The translations under genes and the position numbers were made by a program. Below the pieces are notes generated by a model. That model saw only the letters and a program-made list of their open reading frames with translations, was not told the DNA's origin and ran no database searches. DNA of 64,000 nt from Areca catechu (lineage: Eukaryota; Streptophyta; Magnoliopsida; Arecales; Arecaceae), in contig CM038052.1 in NCBI GenBank assembly GCA_021397845.1, forward strand, positions 35,138,449 through 35,202,448, written 5' to 3'. This document shows, piece after piece, positions 1 through 10,431 of the stretch (position 1 is the stretch's first letter; the number at the start of each line of letters is the position of its first letter).

Positions 1-1010
1 GGGAAATTTGACAGTCCAATTATTGGATGGGTGACTGGCTCAGACTGTTAAGGTGCTGTGTCAATGGGTAGCTCTAAAGGCCCTATCTGAGCTACTGTAA
101 TCTTCCTATCTAAGTTTGAACCTGCCTCTTATCCTGACACTCAGCGCACCCACCAACCACCAATATTCTGGTACCTCAAATGGTGTAAGGATTAATCATC
201 ATATGTATTGGTGTGCAACAACTCCTTGAAGGCCTCGCCCTCAAGCAATACACCAAGCTCTCTAAAAATACGAATTAGACCCATCCCGTTAGCATCTATC
301 GAAACATGATCCTCGACAGGTTAATGATAGTCCCTTGAACAAATATAACCATCAACATTAGCTCTCTCTATAATGAAGTCAAATCTCCTAGTCTTTGGTA
401 CTAAAATCCCTGCAATCACATGATGTAGTAGCCTTATCTCAATGGATAAATGGTTTGCCATCACTATAGAGTTGCTCCAAACATCCTCTCTCTCCAGGAT
501 ACATCTAAAGCTAGCTTCCTTATTGCTTAAGCAATCCACAGTAGGTCTATGACGAGGAATCCCCCAAACTCAACTCAATAGCTTATCTAAAATAGAGATA
601 TGGGTGCCACGGACAATAGATTTCCATCCATCTCCTCCTCTAGCTAATAATCCATTAAAATCTTTCATGAGATAGGGATAGTACCTCTCCCTCATAGAGC
701 AGAAGCCTCATAGCCTACAGAGTAGATACACAGACTAATGAAGAAGCCCTCTCCATCGAACTATCCAAAATCAATCCACCTCCCACAAGAAATAACCTGA
801 CTGGCAACCCTCTCGGCCAAGGGAGAAGGAGGGGGTGCTCGAGCCTCCATCCTTGGCTTAGGGTTGTGCCTAGCCTTCGAACAGAGTTCTCCACCTCTTG
901 AACCACTAGAAATGGATCGAGGATGCTTCTCCCTATGGGCTAACTATTTCCTTGGCCCCATAGCACTTGGATCATAAGGGATTAAATGGGATTTTAACAA
1001 ATGGAAGGTG
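1..1010 (-). pseudogene. Post-pol ORF remnant of a copia element (putative plant transposon protein domain)
   Basis: Read on the minus strand, this stretch holds broken coding sequence with fragments such as SIVRGTHISILDKLLS (about 590-640) and LSIEIRLLHHVIAGILVPK (about 400-455). The spacing and wording resemble the 'putative plant transposon protein' domain (Transposase_32 type) often found in plant retroelements. Several stops and frame changes interrupt it. It lies 3' of the copia RT/RNase H on the same strand, where SIRE/Maximus-type copia elements carry an extra, sometimes env-like, ORF. I infer it is that ORF. No function can be given, and it is cut by the window edge. The domain match is from memory of the family, not a search. 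Confidence 0.4.
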
Positions 1011-1380
1011 AAGATCAAGACATCTACTATTAGGAAGACTTAGGAGAGTTTTAATAAAGTTTTAGGAGAGAAATGAGAATTTAGAAAGAAAAAAAAGGAT
1101 CATGAGCTAGCCCTAGAAAATAAAGTTTCTGTCAATGAGTCAAGACACAAAAATACCTCATGGGTTGACTCATCGATGAGTTGGCTCATGGTGAAAAAAT
1201 TGAGTCGACTCAAGGTAGAGTCGAAATAGAAAATTGAATTTTCTTGAAAAAGAGATAAAGAGGATTTATTCAATAATTTTAGGAGGATCAAAATGATTAA
1301 GAGAGGTATGGTTTCAATTAATTTGAAATTGATATGAGCAAGAATTTAAAGAAGATAAAAAGTCTAGTCAAAATGATCTA
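1011..1380 (-). other. Spacer between copia pol and post-pol ORF
   Basis: AT-rich sequence with a short run of the repeated word GAGTCGACTC (around 1160-1220). A 63-codon open stretch at 1100-1291 shows no recognisable domain. It joins the end of the copia RNase H to the post-pol ORF remnant. I see no LTR or polypurine tract that I can place with confidence. Confidence 0.35.
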
Positions 1381-3275
1381 TGACTCTTAGTTCTCTCTTA
1401 ATCATGCAAAATTATCTTCACTAAGAGGTTTGGTAAAGATATCTACTATTGTCTATTAGTGCAAACAAAATCAAGTATTACATTACCATTTTGTACATGA
1501 TCTCTTATAAAGTGGTATCTTAATTCAATATACTTACTTCTTGAATATTGAATAGGATTCTTAGTTAGATTAATTGCACTAGTGTTATCATATATTATAA
1601 AAAAATTTACTTAGTTTGATGCCAAACACTTTGAGTTATTATTTAAACTATAAGATTTAAGCACAACAACTTTCAGCTGCTACATATTTGGTTTTAATCA
1701 TGGATAGTACAACTAAAATTTATTTCTTGCTTAACTAGGAGATTAAAATAACTCTAAGAAATTGACATGTTCCACTTGTACTTTTTCTATCTAATTTATA
1801 TTTAGAAAAATTAGCATCTAAATATATAATTATTTCAATTGATAATTGTTCAGAGTATCACAATCCAATATCAATAGTGCCAAATAAATATCTAGGTAAT
1901 CTTTTAATAGCTAATAAATGTGATTCCTTAGGATTTGACTAATATCTAGCATACATAAAATACTGAATATAATATTTGGTCTATTTGTAGTAAGATAAAA
2001 CAAAGAACCAACAATATCTCTATATAATTTTTGATCGATCTCTTACCATTCTCATCTTTGTCAAGATTACAATAGCAATTCATAGGTATGCCAAGTGATT
2101 TTGTAGTCTTCATTCCAAATTTCTTGAGTATTTCTCTAGTATATTTTACTTAATTGATGAAGATTTTCTCTTTAGTTTGCTTGATTTGGAGTCTGGGGAA
2201 AAAGTTTAGCTCTTCCATCATACTCATCTCAAGCTCTCCTGTATTAACTTAGTAAACTCTTAACAAAGAATTTTATTAGTGGCACCAAAAATAATATCAT
2301 CAACATATATTTGTATTACTAATAAGTTATCATTCTTATTTTTCAAAAACAAAGTAGTGTCTACATTTCCTCTTAGAAAACTATTTTTAAGTAAAAATCT
2401 GCTTAATCTATCATACCATACATGTGGAGCTTATTTTAAACCATATAAAGCTTCATATAATTTGTAAACATAATTTGGACAAAAATGATTTCCAAAACTA
2501 GGTGATTGTTCTATATAAACCTTTTTTGCCATGTATCCATTTAAAAAAGTATTTTTAACATCCATTTAAAATAATTTAAAATTCATGAAACATGCAAATG
2601 TAAGTAATAATTTAATTACTTTTAATCTAGCAATAGGTACAAACGTTTCATCAAAATCAATGCCCTCCTCTTGATTGTATCCTTTAGTAACTAATTTAGT
2701 TTTATTTCTAGTGGCAATTCCATTTTCATCTAACTATTTCTAAACACCCATTTAATGACAATTATTAAAAAATTAGGTGGTCTTTCTACTAAAATCCAAA
2801 ATTTATTTATTTCAAATTAATTTAGCTCTTCTTATATTGCATTAATCCAATTAAGATCTTTTGCAGCTTCTTCTATACTTTTAGATTTTATTTGAGATAC
2901 AAAGATAAGAAGTTATAAATATTCCTAAGAGAAGACCATGCTCTTATCCCTTTTGATGGATCACCTATAATTAGTTCTTTTGGATATCCATGAGCATACC
3001 TCTGCTCTTTATGTAGATCATTTTGCCATTGAGATTTTTTCTTATGCTATTGAGATTTTTTCTTATTCTTCATCCTTTTGATCTTCTTCATGGTTCTTAA
3101 AGGGTGTATTCTTTAGAGTCAAACTTTTCATCCTTTGAAGACTTATATCATCATCCAAAATATCTTTTTTATTAAAAGATTTATCATTAGATTCATCAAA
3201 TACAATATAAATAGATTCTTTAACAATGAGAGTTTTTTTGTCAAAGACTCTGTATGCCTTGCTAGATGTATAATA
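1381..3275 (-). pseudogene. Ty1/copia pol remnant: reverse transcriptase and RNase H
   Basis: Minus-strand coding sequence of a Ty1/copia polyprotein, heavily broken. Going 5' to 3': the pre-RT linker with KAYRVFDKKTL and a variant of the usual ESIHVVFDE (3063-3275); the RT region with YVDDIIFGA at about 2280-2310, the catalytic Y-V-D-D box; and the RNase H end, which reads YHFIRDHVQNGN and IFTKPLSED at about 1390-1500, the usual C-terminus of copia pol. Gag, protease and integrase are absent: the element stops abruptly near 3275. Many stop codons and frameshifts make it inactive. The linker wording and the downstream extra ORF favour the SIRE/Maximus lineage, but that assignment is tentative. 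Confidence 0.85.
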
Positions 3276-3520
3276 TCTGATGTGGGACAAAAATGAACGA
3301 AATAAATGGATGATGATGTACTCTATATGACCAGCTATCCATGATGAGCAATGGATTACAAGCATGAATCGAAATTAAGCATAAGAGAGATAATTATCTT
3401 CTAAGCAAGAAACTAGTAGATCAAAAATTAGACACCCGCATGCATGTCACATTCAAATTAATATAGGAAGGATCTCATGGATAGTTTTTGTTATGATAGA
3501 CTTAAAAATTTTATTAAAAA
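3276..3520. other. Junction DNA between copia and CRM-like fragments
   Basis: No coding sequence or repeat end that I can name. It separates the abrupt 5' end of the copia pol from the 3' truncation of the gypsy element. It may include a scrap of another LTR. Confidence 0.3.
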
Positions 3521-3529
3521 TTTTATTAA

Positions 3530-4735
3530 AGTTAGGATAGTTTTTGTATTCCTCTTTCAATTTATCAAATCCTATGATTTCAGTACTCATAGATGTCAGG
3601 AGCATAGAATGTCGACTTAATGCATTGGCAACACTATTTTCAGTGCCGCCATGGTATTTCAGAACAAAGGTATAGGCTTAATGTATTCTACCCATTTGCC
3701 ATGCCTAGGATTTAACTTCTTTTGGGAACTAAGGAATTGGAGTGCTTTATGGTCGGAATATAGGACAAACACCTGTAATAATAGATAATGTCTCTAGCGC
3801 CTCAAAGCTTGAACTACAACATACAATTCCTTATCATAAGTAGAATACCTCAACTTCGCACCATTTAGTTTCTCACTAAAGAAGGCTATAGGGTGGTTTT
3901 CTTGACTCAAAACTCCATCAATTCCAGTTCCAGAGGCATCACAAGCAACCTCAAAAATCTTTAAAAAGTCGTGTAATCTTAGGACTGGTGCTTGTGTCAT
4001 TCTCTCTTTAATCTTAAGGAAGGCTTTATTGGCATGTTTGGTCCATTCAAAAGTTTCTTTCTTAAGACAATCTATGATTGGGGCAACGATGGTACTAAAC
4101 CCTCGAATGAATCTCCTATAGAAGGTGGCAAGGCCATGAAAGCTACGTACATCATGCATACTTTTGGGTTCAGGCCACTCAACTATGGACTTAACTTTCT
4201 CTGGACCAGCAAATACTCCTTCAGTGGTAACAACAAACCCTAGAAAGATTACTCTGTGGGTCATGAATTTACTTTTCTTCAGATTGGCATAGAGGCTTTC
4301 TTTTCTAAGGACAAGACAGACTTGACGAAGGTGATCTAGGTGGTCTTCTTTAGTCTTGCTATAGATAAGAATATCATCAAAATAGACCACAATAAATTTT
4401 TCCATGAATGGCCTTAAGACTTGAGTCATGATCCTCATAAATATACTTGAAGCATTTGAAAGGCCAAAAGGCATCACTAACCACTCATAAAGACTATCCT
4501 TAGTTTTGAATGCTGTCTTCCACTCATCTCCAGGTCTAATCCTAACCTGGTGATAGCCACTCTTAAGGTCAATCTTGGAGAAAATAGTGGCTTCGGTCAT
4601 CATATCGAGCATATCATCAAGGCGAGGAATAAGGAATCGATACTTGACCGTGATCTTGTTGATGGCATGACTATCGATACACTTCTCCATGTGCCATCCT
4701 TCTTAGGGGTCAATGGGGTAGGTGCTGCATAAGGA
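3530..4735 (-). pseudogene. CRM-like reverse transcriptase and RNase H
   Basis: A long open stretch (3794-4690, 298 codons) covers the RT palm and the start of RNase H. It shows the RT motifs FSKIDLKSGYHQVRI, MPFGLSNASSIFMR and the catalytic box YFDDILIYS, then the connection region FLGFVVTTEGVFAGPEK, then RNase H with CDASGTGIDGVLSQ, a changed form of the usual GVGIGAVLSQ, and STYDKELYVVVQALRR. RNase H continues below 3794 after a stop codon (about 3600-3793). The N-terminal RT motif is displaced: MEKCIDSHAINKIT continues upstream in another frame. The enzyme would copy element RNA into DNA, but the reading frame is broken. Confidence 0.85.
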
Positions 4736-4736
4736 C

Positions 4737-5272
4737 TTAGACTCTCCATAATGAACCCTTTTTGGAGGAGATCTCTAACTTGTTTTTGTAGCTCAGCTTC
4801 AACCTATAGTGTGGTAGGTTGGGCAAGGTAGCTCCCGGGACTAAATCAATAGCATGCTGGATATTCCTTAGTGGGGGTAGGTGATCAGGTAAGTCTTTTG
4901 GAAATATATATTTGAAATCCTTCATGATTTTTTCGACTTCCTCGGGTGGTTCTTTAGGGTTTTGTTCCTGAACTTCCCTAAGAGTCAAGATCTACATGGG
5001 TGATCCTTCATTGACTTCTCTTTCCAAATCCTTGGAATCAATCAAATTTAGATCTTGTTTTTTTTCTTTTAGATCACTAGATTCTCTTTTGATGTTGCCT
5101 TTAGATGGGGTCGAATTAATAACAATATTCTTCCCTTGGTAAGTGAATGAACAAGAATTGGATCAGCCAAACAAAGTAGCATCATGGTCATATAACCAAG
5201 GTCTACCCAATATGATACTACTTACCCCCATGGGAAGGACATCACACCAAACCTTTTCCTGGTAGAATTGAA
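4737..5272 (-). pseudogene. CRM-like protease-RT linker
   Basis: The 83-codon stretch at 4737-4988 reads FKYIFPKDLPDHLPPLR, then DLVPGATLPNLPHYR, the standard segment just before RT in CRM/Reina-type polyproteins. The part from 4989 to 5272 carries the tail of the protease domain with stops and frame changes. It is continuous with the RT region below and the protease above. Confidence 0.7.
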
Positions 5273-5677
5273 CTAAATGGGAACTTGACATCTTGACTTG
5301 ATAGGAATGGAAGTTGAATCTATCCAAGACATCTTATAGGGATTGGGATGGGGATCAAGGGTCAAGCCTAGATTCTTAAGGGCTTTGGTTGAAATCGTAT
5401 TCACACAGCTCCCATTGTCTATAATGATTTTATATACCTTCTCCTTCATCTTGACAAATGTTTGAAGTACATTGGTCCTTTTCCAATCCTCCTTTTCCTT
5501 TGTTTGGGCCAAGATTCTAACAACTCCTAATGTCTTACTTTGATCAATCTCTTCTTCATCTTCATCATACTCATTTATCAAATTTGACTCAGCTTCATAA
5601 ACCTCTTTTTCACACTCTCTAGTGGGTTCAGTCTCTTCATCAGCTAGCTCTCCTATATGTAAGGATCGGTAGGGCAT
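5273..5677 (-). pseudogene. CRM-like aspartic protease
   Basis: The 134-codon open stretch ends in a retropepsin-like segment: a long acidic lead-in, then VYKIIIDNGSCVNTIS and LGLTLDPHPNPY. The family active site is D-S/T-G; here the triplet reads D-N-G, so either this lineage varies or the site has mutated. The domain overlaps the end of the gag frame by about 25 bases in a different frame (gag ends at 5653), which would need frameshifting or is itself a decay product. Confidence 0.7.
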
Positions 5678-6771
5678 TGGTTAGCGTAGTGACCCTTTTT
5701 GTTACATTTAAAGCAATGGACATTAGGGTGACTACTCCTTTGAACTTCAGGGGCCTTACCCTTATCACTTGATTGGCTTGATGGGATAGTAGGAGTGGGG
5801 CGGTTTGGGCGTATTTGGTTAAACCCTGGTTTTTGAGTAGGGGCACTATTCCTAAATGGTTCAGTCCGATGGATGATTGGTCCCCTTTGGAATCTCTCAC
5901 AGTCTCTAGCTATTTGATAAGCTTGCTCGAGATCATTGACTTCCTTTAGAAACAACTCTTTCTGGATGTCCTCATGCAAACCAGCTCGAAATCGGGATAG
6001 TGTTATAGCTTCAGACTCATCAATATTGCATCTCATTGCAAACTTATCAAATTTAGCAATATATTCAGACACAGTCTTATTACCCTGGGTCAATCTTTGC
6101 CACTGATCTAAGAGTCTCTGGTGATAAGACATAGGGAAGAACTTTTTCCTAAGTCTAAGCTTCATGGCTCTCTAGGTAGCTATGGCCATGTCTCCTCTTT
6201 GTCTAATCATTCGTTCAACATTCCCCCAGTATAGTCTAGCCTAGCGGACTAATCTTAGTTTGTCAAACTTGTACTTTCTTTCTTCAATCATCTCATACCA
6301 TTCAAAATATTAGTCCATTTCTCCCTCCCAATCAATGTAGGCCTTAGGGTCTAGGCTTCCATCAAAGATAGGAGCCTCCAATCAAATGCTCCTCATGGCT
6401 CTTTCATCCTGATATAAAAAGTCTTGGTGAAGTCACCTAAGAGTGTATTCAGGGGTGAAGTCATGATGATGGGCACAGGAAATTGGCCTAGGTGATTCAG
6501 GCTCAGCATGGATTCTATGGACTTTTTTTATGAAGTCATGGTGAAGTCCTCTTGGGTTGTACTCAGGAGTGAATTCATGATGATTGACTCTTGGACCTTG
6601 AGGAATTGGCCTAAGTGACTCAGGTTCGGTGGGGGTCATTCGGATCTCTTCAAGGGTCCCAATTCGATTCTTCACTTGACCTAACTTTTTGTTCATTTAT
6701 CCTAATTGCTCAGTTATGGTATCAAACTTTTTAGTCACGGTCCTTAACAATATTTCAAGATTGGGTTCCAT
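5653..6771 (-). pseudogene. CRM-like gag with CCHC zinc knuckle
   Basis: The open stretch 5653-6165 (170 codons) holds the capsid C-terminal part (LLDQWQRLTQGN, DKFAMRCNIDESEA, FLKEVNDLEQAYQIARDCE) and a CCHC knuckle CFKCNKKGHYANQC that binds element RNA. Upstream, 6433-6696 encodes a low-complexity N-terminal part with two imperfect copies of a unit containing HH(E/D)FTPEY. I place the start at 6771, where MEPNLEILLRTV begins. Stops lie between 6166 and 6432 and at about 6697. The gag start is only about 10 bases from the junction with the neighbouring Athila fragment, so the leader and LTR are gone. Confidence 0.8.
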
Positions 6772-6781
6772 AGGTAAACTG

Positions 6782-7370
6782 CATGTACGATGAAAGTGCT
6801 AATAGCCTTTGGATAATCTAAACAGGTTCTAAAAGTCTGACAAGCTAGTCTACTTCTTAACTTACTATGCCATTAATGAAGGCTTTCTAACTCTATTATC
6901 CTTTTTCTAGTCTATTTTGCTCAAGAATTTTCATGGCACGTGGTTTATAAAGGATAATTTTTTTCTATTTTCAAGGTTTTCAAAGATTTTTCAAAATTTT
7001 TTAATAATTTTTAAAAGTTTTTCAAAAATTATAAAGTTCCCTATCCCCTTAACTTAAATACCATTATCCCTAATGGTATAAACAAGTTCAAGAAATAAAT
7101 TTAAACCATAAGGATAAAAAGAAATATATAGGGATAGAGGTTACGTAAGAAGAGGAGCTTAGTAACAAGATGAAGACTGTAATAGTCAACTTAGATTGGA
7201 ATTTTTTAATATTTTTTAATATTTTTTAATATTTTTTAAAATATTTTTTTATTTTATTTATAAGCATATAAAAAATAAATATTGGGTTACCTCCCAATAA
7301 GTGCTAAGTTTAATGTCTTCAGCCGGACATTATGAGAGAGTCCAATAATTGATTAACTTTAATGTATCCC
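6782..7370 (-). other. Athila-like 3' UTR, conserved with the complete copy
   Basis: On the minus strand this matches the 3' UTR at about 20920-21330 of the complete Athila copy. Shared landmarks are the word GGGAGGTAACCC following AAACTTAGC (around 7290-7335), the hairpin at 7058-7079, the purine-rich tract opposite 7039-7055, and the block ending in CTATTAGCACTTTCAT (about 6790-6810). Similarity stops at 6781/6782, where CRM-like gag sequence starts. Confidence 0.75.
7058..7079 (-). repeat. Hairpin in Athila-like 3' UTR
   Basis: Perfect inverted repeat ATACCATT...AATGGTAT with a 6-base loop. The same 8-bp stem occurs at 21092-21113 in the complete copy, in both cases followed in element sense by TTAAG and a G-rich tract. 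Conservation across two diverged copies suggests a functional RNA structure, but this is inference. Confidence 0.65.
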
Positions 7371-7779
7371 TCATAACATCAAAAGGGCAAGGTCAATTGA
7401 GAGGCCTTGTCATCATGGTAGAAAATCATTCATACAGTACTTTATGATGATTAGCCTGACTCAATAAAGTAAACTGGGTAAGTATATTATTCCATGATTT
7501 AAAAATATTATTATGGTTTATATGATGATTAGGAAGGGATTATGTTTGTTGGACCAAGATTGGAGGTGGTAGTTTAAAAATTTCTTCACTTTTGAGTTGA
7601 TTTAACCCTATATCCTTTCTCGGGCATGATGTGCTTAGTTAACTTCCCTTCCCATATTAAAGTTGGATACCTTATCTAGATTAATATCAAACCTATCTCC
7701 ATACATCTTTTTAATATCATGAAAAGATTTTAGAGGCAGTCCTCAAGAGTAGTACTAAAAATAGAGAAATTAATTATGA
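7371..7779 (-). other. Unassigned interior of the Athila-like derivative
   Basis: Lies between the last recognisable pol fragment and the 3' UTR. AT-rich, no open frame above 60 codons and no match that I can see to the RT, RNase H or integrase of the complete copy. It marks the large internal deletion. Confidence 0.4.
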
Positions 7780-8990
7780 AATTTTTAAGATCTTGATCCC
7801 TTATTTCAGTAATATCACATCCGATAGCTTCTTTATATACTTTTAGAATGCCATTAAGTTGGACTTCCTGGGTAAGGTTCACCGGGAAAGTTTCACTGGG
7901 TGCATCGGGAAGTGATTTCAGATTTAGATCAGGTGGTGATTCTAATAAGGGGGCTATTGGTGGGCTAGGTGATGGCTCTTGTTGTTCATCAATCGAAAGT
8001 AGAATGGTTTAAAAGTAGGATATTTGTATTGGATATTCACTTGTGAGGTATACCAATCTATATTAAAATCATCTACCCTGAGTTGAGCCAGACAGGGATT
8101 GAACAAATCCTGGAAAAAAATTATGGGAGTGGCTTCCTCTATTGAGTCATGCATTTCTATTTCTTGGGAAGATTCTACCAATTCCATCATTGCATCAATT
8201 TGTTCTCCCATCCCATTAAAAAGCATAGATAATTCTAGGGCACTGGAGATTGGGACCATAGGTGAGTGGTGTAATGATGGAATTGGTTTGTCCTATAAGT
8301 TTAGTTTCTCCATATATTTTTCTGCCTTAGTTAGATTATCTATATTGGTCTTTATAGTTGTGCAAAGTTATTCTAAGACCAGTTCATTCCCAGATGTCAG
8401 AGTTGATTGTTCAGGAAAAGATAGAGAGTCATTAAAGTTTTAAGCTAGGTATGGTCCCTCTAGGTTACTCTCAGGTTGACTAGGTAGTTTACCTCCCTCC
8501 TTTCTATTAAGCTTAATTAATCGTTGGTCAGTTTAATCTATTAGTTTATCGATAGATTGCTGTTGGGTTATAATCATTTGTTGAAAATGGGCAAACCTAT
8601 CGACCTCTAGGTTGGTTTGTACAGGAGGTGGGTATGATGCTTGCTGAACCTTCTCTTCAAATAAGGAGCTATAATTAGTTGAAGAAGGTTGATAATGTAG
8701 ATAAGGCTGATCATAACAGGGTGCCTCTATGAACATGGATTCTTGGATTACTGGGGGAACCACTGGGTGTGGTTGCTATGAAAAGTTTGGTTGAGCCCCC
8801 CAATATGAATTATAGAAACTATAGTATAGATTATCTCTTGAGTTGTAGGTCGTTTGGATTTGATCTTGATAAACTTGGTCATACCTAAACTCAAGGATTG
8901 GTACCTGATGGGCCACTCACTCTCGAAGTGGGTGGGGCTCGAATAAACTTGGTATGCCAGAAGAAATGGTACTCTATTATAAGAATTCAT
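7780..8990 (-). pseudogene. Athila-like gag C-terminus and protease-RT linker remnant
   Basis: The stretch 8533-8763 reads IITQQQSIDKL preceded by PPPVQTNLEVDRF. It aligns with QTNLADDRFDQLQQLIMTQ in the gag of the complete copy, and nearby KLPSQPESN matches its QLPSQPIPN. Lower down, about 7800-7950 reads LNLKSLPDAPSETFPV and VYKEAIGCDITEI. These match ELKTLPESLKYVF and THREAIGWAIADL just before RT in the complete copy. Between them (7954-8259) is an open stretch of 101 codons with no domain I recognise. The N-terminal capsid region of gag is absent upstream, so this copy could not make a particle by itself. Confidence 0.65.
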
Positions 8991-9065
8991 TCTCTTGGCA
9001 TTGATTCAGTCTATCGGATTGTTCTGATTACTTGGATAAGTAATCAAAATTTTAGATTAGAGCAA

Positions 9066-9115
9066 TCTTTATTTATTTATATATATATTTATTATTATTA
9101 TTATTACTATTTTTT
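9066..9115. repeat. AT microsatellite ahead of gag (Athila-like derivative)
   Basis: TATTTATTTATATATATAT followed by a TTA-rich run. It occupies the same place as the (TA)n run at 15310-15337 in the complete Athila copy, between leader and gag. Confidence 0.6.
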
Positions 9116-9209
9116 TAAGAGGAGTGGTGAGATGAAGAAAGAGAAGAGTTATAAAGAAGAGGGCCTAAGGAGTCCTAGATCTAAGAGAGAGAGAAGAAGA
9201 ATTAATTAG

Positions 9210-10408
9210 GGTTTGGTGTTATTTATAAACAAGTTAGCATAACATGGACTCTCTATCTTAAGATTCCCTAATTCTAGACAACTCCTAACTGCCAAGACAA
9301 TCTTGGAGCCCTCCAAGTCAGAAACTAACTAATCAATTGGCCAGGTAAGGATAAGATTGGTGGGGGTCCCCTTATTGCTTTTCTTAGACACCAATTAGAT
9401 TAGCCAGGTCAGTCAATGGAACCAATTAAAAATTAATTTTTTTCAGGGCTACATCATCCTTGAACCCCTTTCCTAGATACCAATTAATCAGCCAATATTG
9501 GCCCGGTCCAATTCTTTCAGGTGCCTTGTCCCATTGAGCTCGAGTTTCTTAGTGGCTGACGTCTAATTGATTTTAATTAAAGGCTTTGATCAATGCAAGA
9601 TATAGGGTGGTAGTTTATGGACCAAGGAAGGATTATCAACTTTCCACCTTATGTTATTTTTTAGAAATATGCTATGCAAAACAGGAAGATGTCCCAAACA
9701 AGTAATAGTCTTTTAAGGTTTAGTTAGTTACTCTATTTTAATTAAATATTATGTGATGTATTTATTTTTTTTAGATTATGTTAATTTAAGCAAAAAGAAT
9801 AGAATGTAGGTTTTGATTTTTTTGGTTAGTTAGATATGAGAAGAAAAAAACTAAATTAGGTTAAATAAATAAAGTGACTAGATATTCTAAACTAAAGTAT
9901 AGAGAATCAAATCTAGTATTTAAGGCAGCAATTTAAAAGGTTAAATATTTTTTCTTTTTTAGGTTTATTTAAAAAGAAAGGAATTTAAAAGAATTTCTTT
10001 TAGGTTAGTTTGAAAAGAAAGAAACTAATTAAAAGGAATAAATCAAAAAAAAAAATTCTTTTATGTTAGTTTGAAAGGGAGGAAAGCGATAAAAAAAAAG
10101 GAAGCAAATCTAAAAGAAATTAGGTAGGTTTTTTTAAAAAAGAAGGCTAATCAAAGGAAACAAAAAAAAGTGAAGTTTTTTTTTTGTTAATATAAAAAGG
10201 TAGAAATTAATTAGAAGTAACTAAAAAAAAGGAAAGTAAACTAGGGTTAGGCTTGATCTCACTAAAATCGTGAAAGTTTCCTTTTCCTCTTTTCTCTTCC
10301 TTTTTTTATATTTTTTGGCTTTTTTTGGATCTACAAAAAAACAAGAAAAAATTAGTATACTAAATTTACAAGAAAATCAAAAAGATCAAAATATTAGTAT
10401 TCGTGCCT
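9210..10408 (-). other. Athila-like 5' leader
   Basis: Untranslated leader between primer binding site and gag. The part at 9240-9560 is recognisably the same as 15000-15260 in the complete copy, for example the minus-strand words TAATTGGTCT-like and GAGGGCTCCAAG. The rest (9600-10400) is A- and T-rich with many short AAAGAAA-type runs. No gene seen. Confidence 0.6.
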
Positions 10409-10426
10409 TTCCTGGTAATGATACCA
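10409..10426 (-). promoter_or_regulatory. Decayed tRNA-Asp-type primer binding site
   Basis: The minus strand reads TGGTATCATTACCAGGAA, aligning with TGGCACCGTTGCCGAGGA in the complete copy. Most differences are C-to-T or G-to-A, as expected from deamination of methylated cytosines. Confidence 0.65.
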
Positions 10427-10431
10427 AAAAT

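Larger units (their letters stand above)
3521..6771 (-). mobile_element. Truncated CRM-like Ty3/gypsy chromovirus fragment
   Basis: Minus-strand gypsy element with gag, protease, RT and RNase H in the usual order, but no integrase, chromodomain or LTR. Gag wording (LLDQWQRLTQGN, TLSRFRAGL) and RT wording (RFLIPRLDDMLDM, VVYFDDILIYS, RSFHGLATFYRRFIR) match the CRM chromovirus clade, whose members often sit in plant centromeres, better than Tat or Athila. The 3' end is lost near 3520, next to the copia fragment. The 5' end stops just above the gag start codon at 6771, where Athila 3' UTR begins. No target duplication can be found, so deletion or recombination produced both ends. Confidence 0.8.

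Noticed and set aside
3278..3288. USE-like word GTCCCACATCA on the minus strand
   Set aside because: One mismatch to the consensus and no TATA box at the required distance downstream on that strand.
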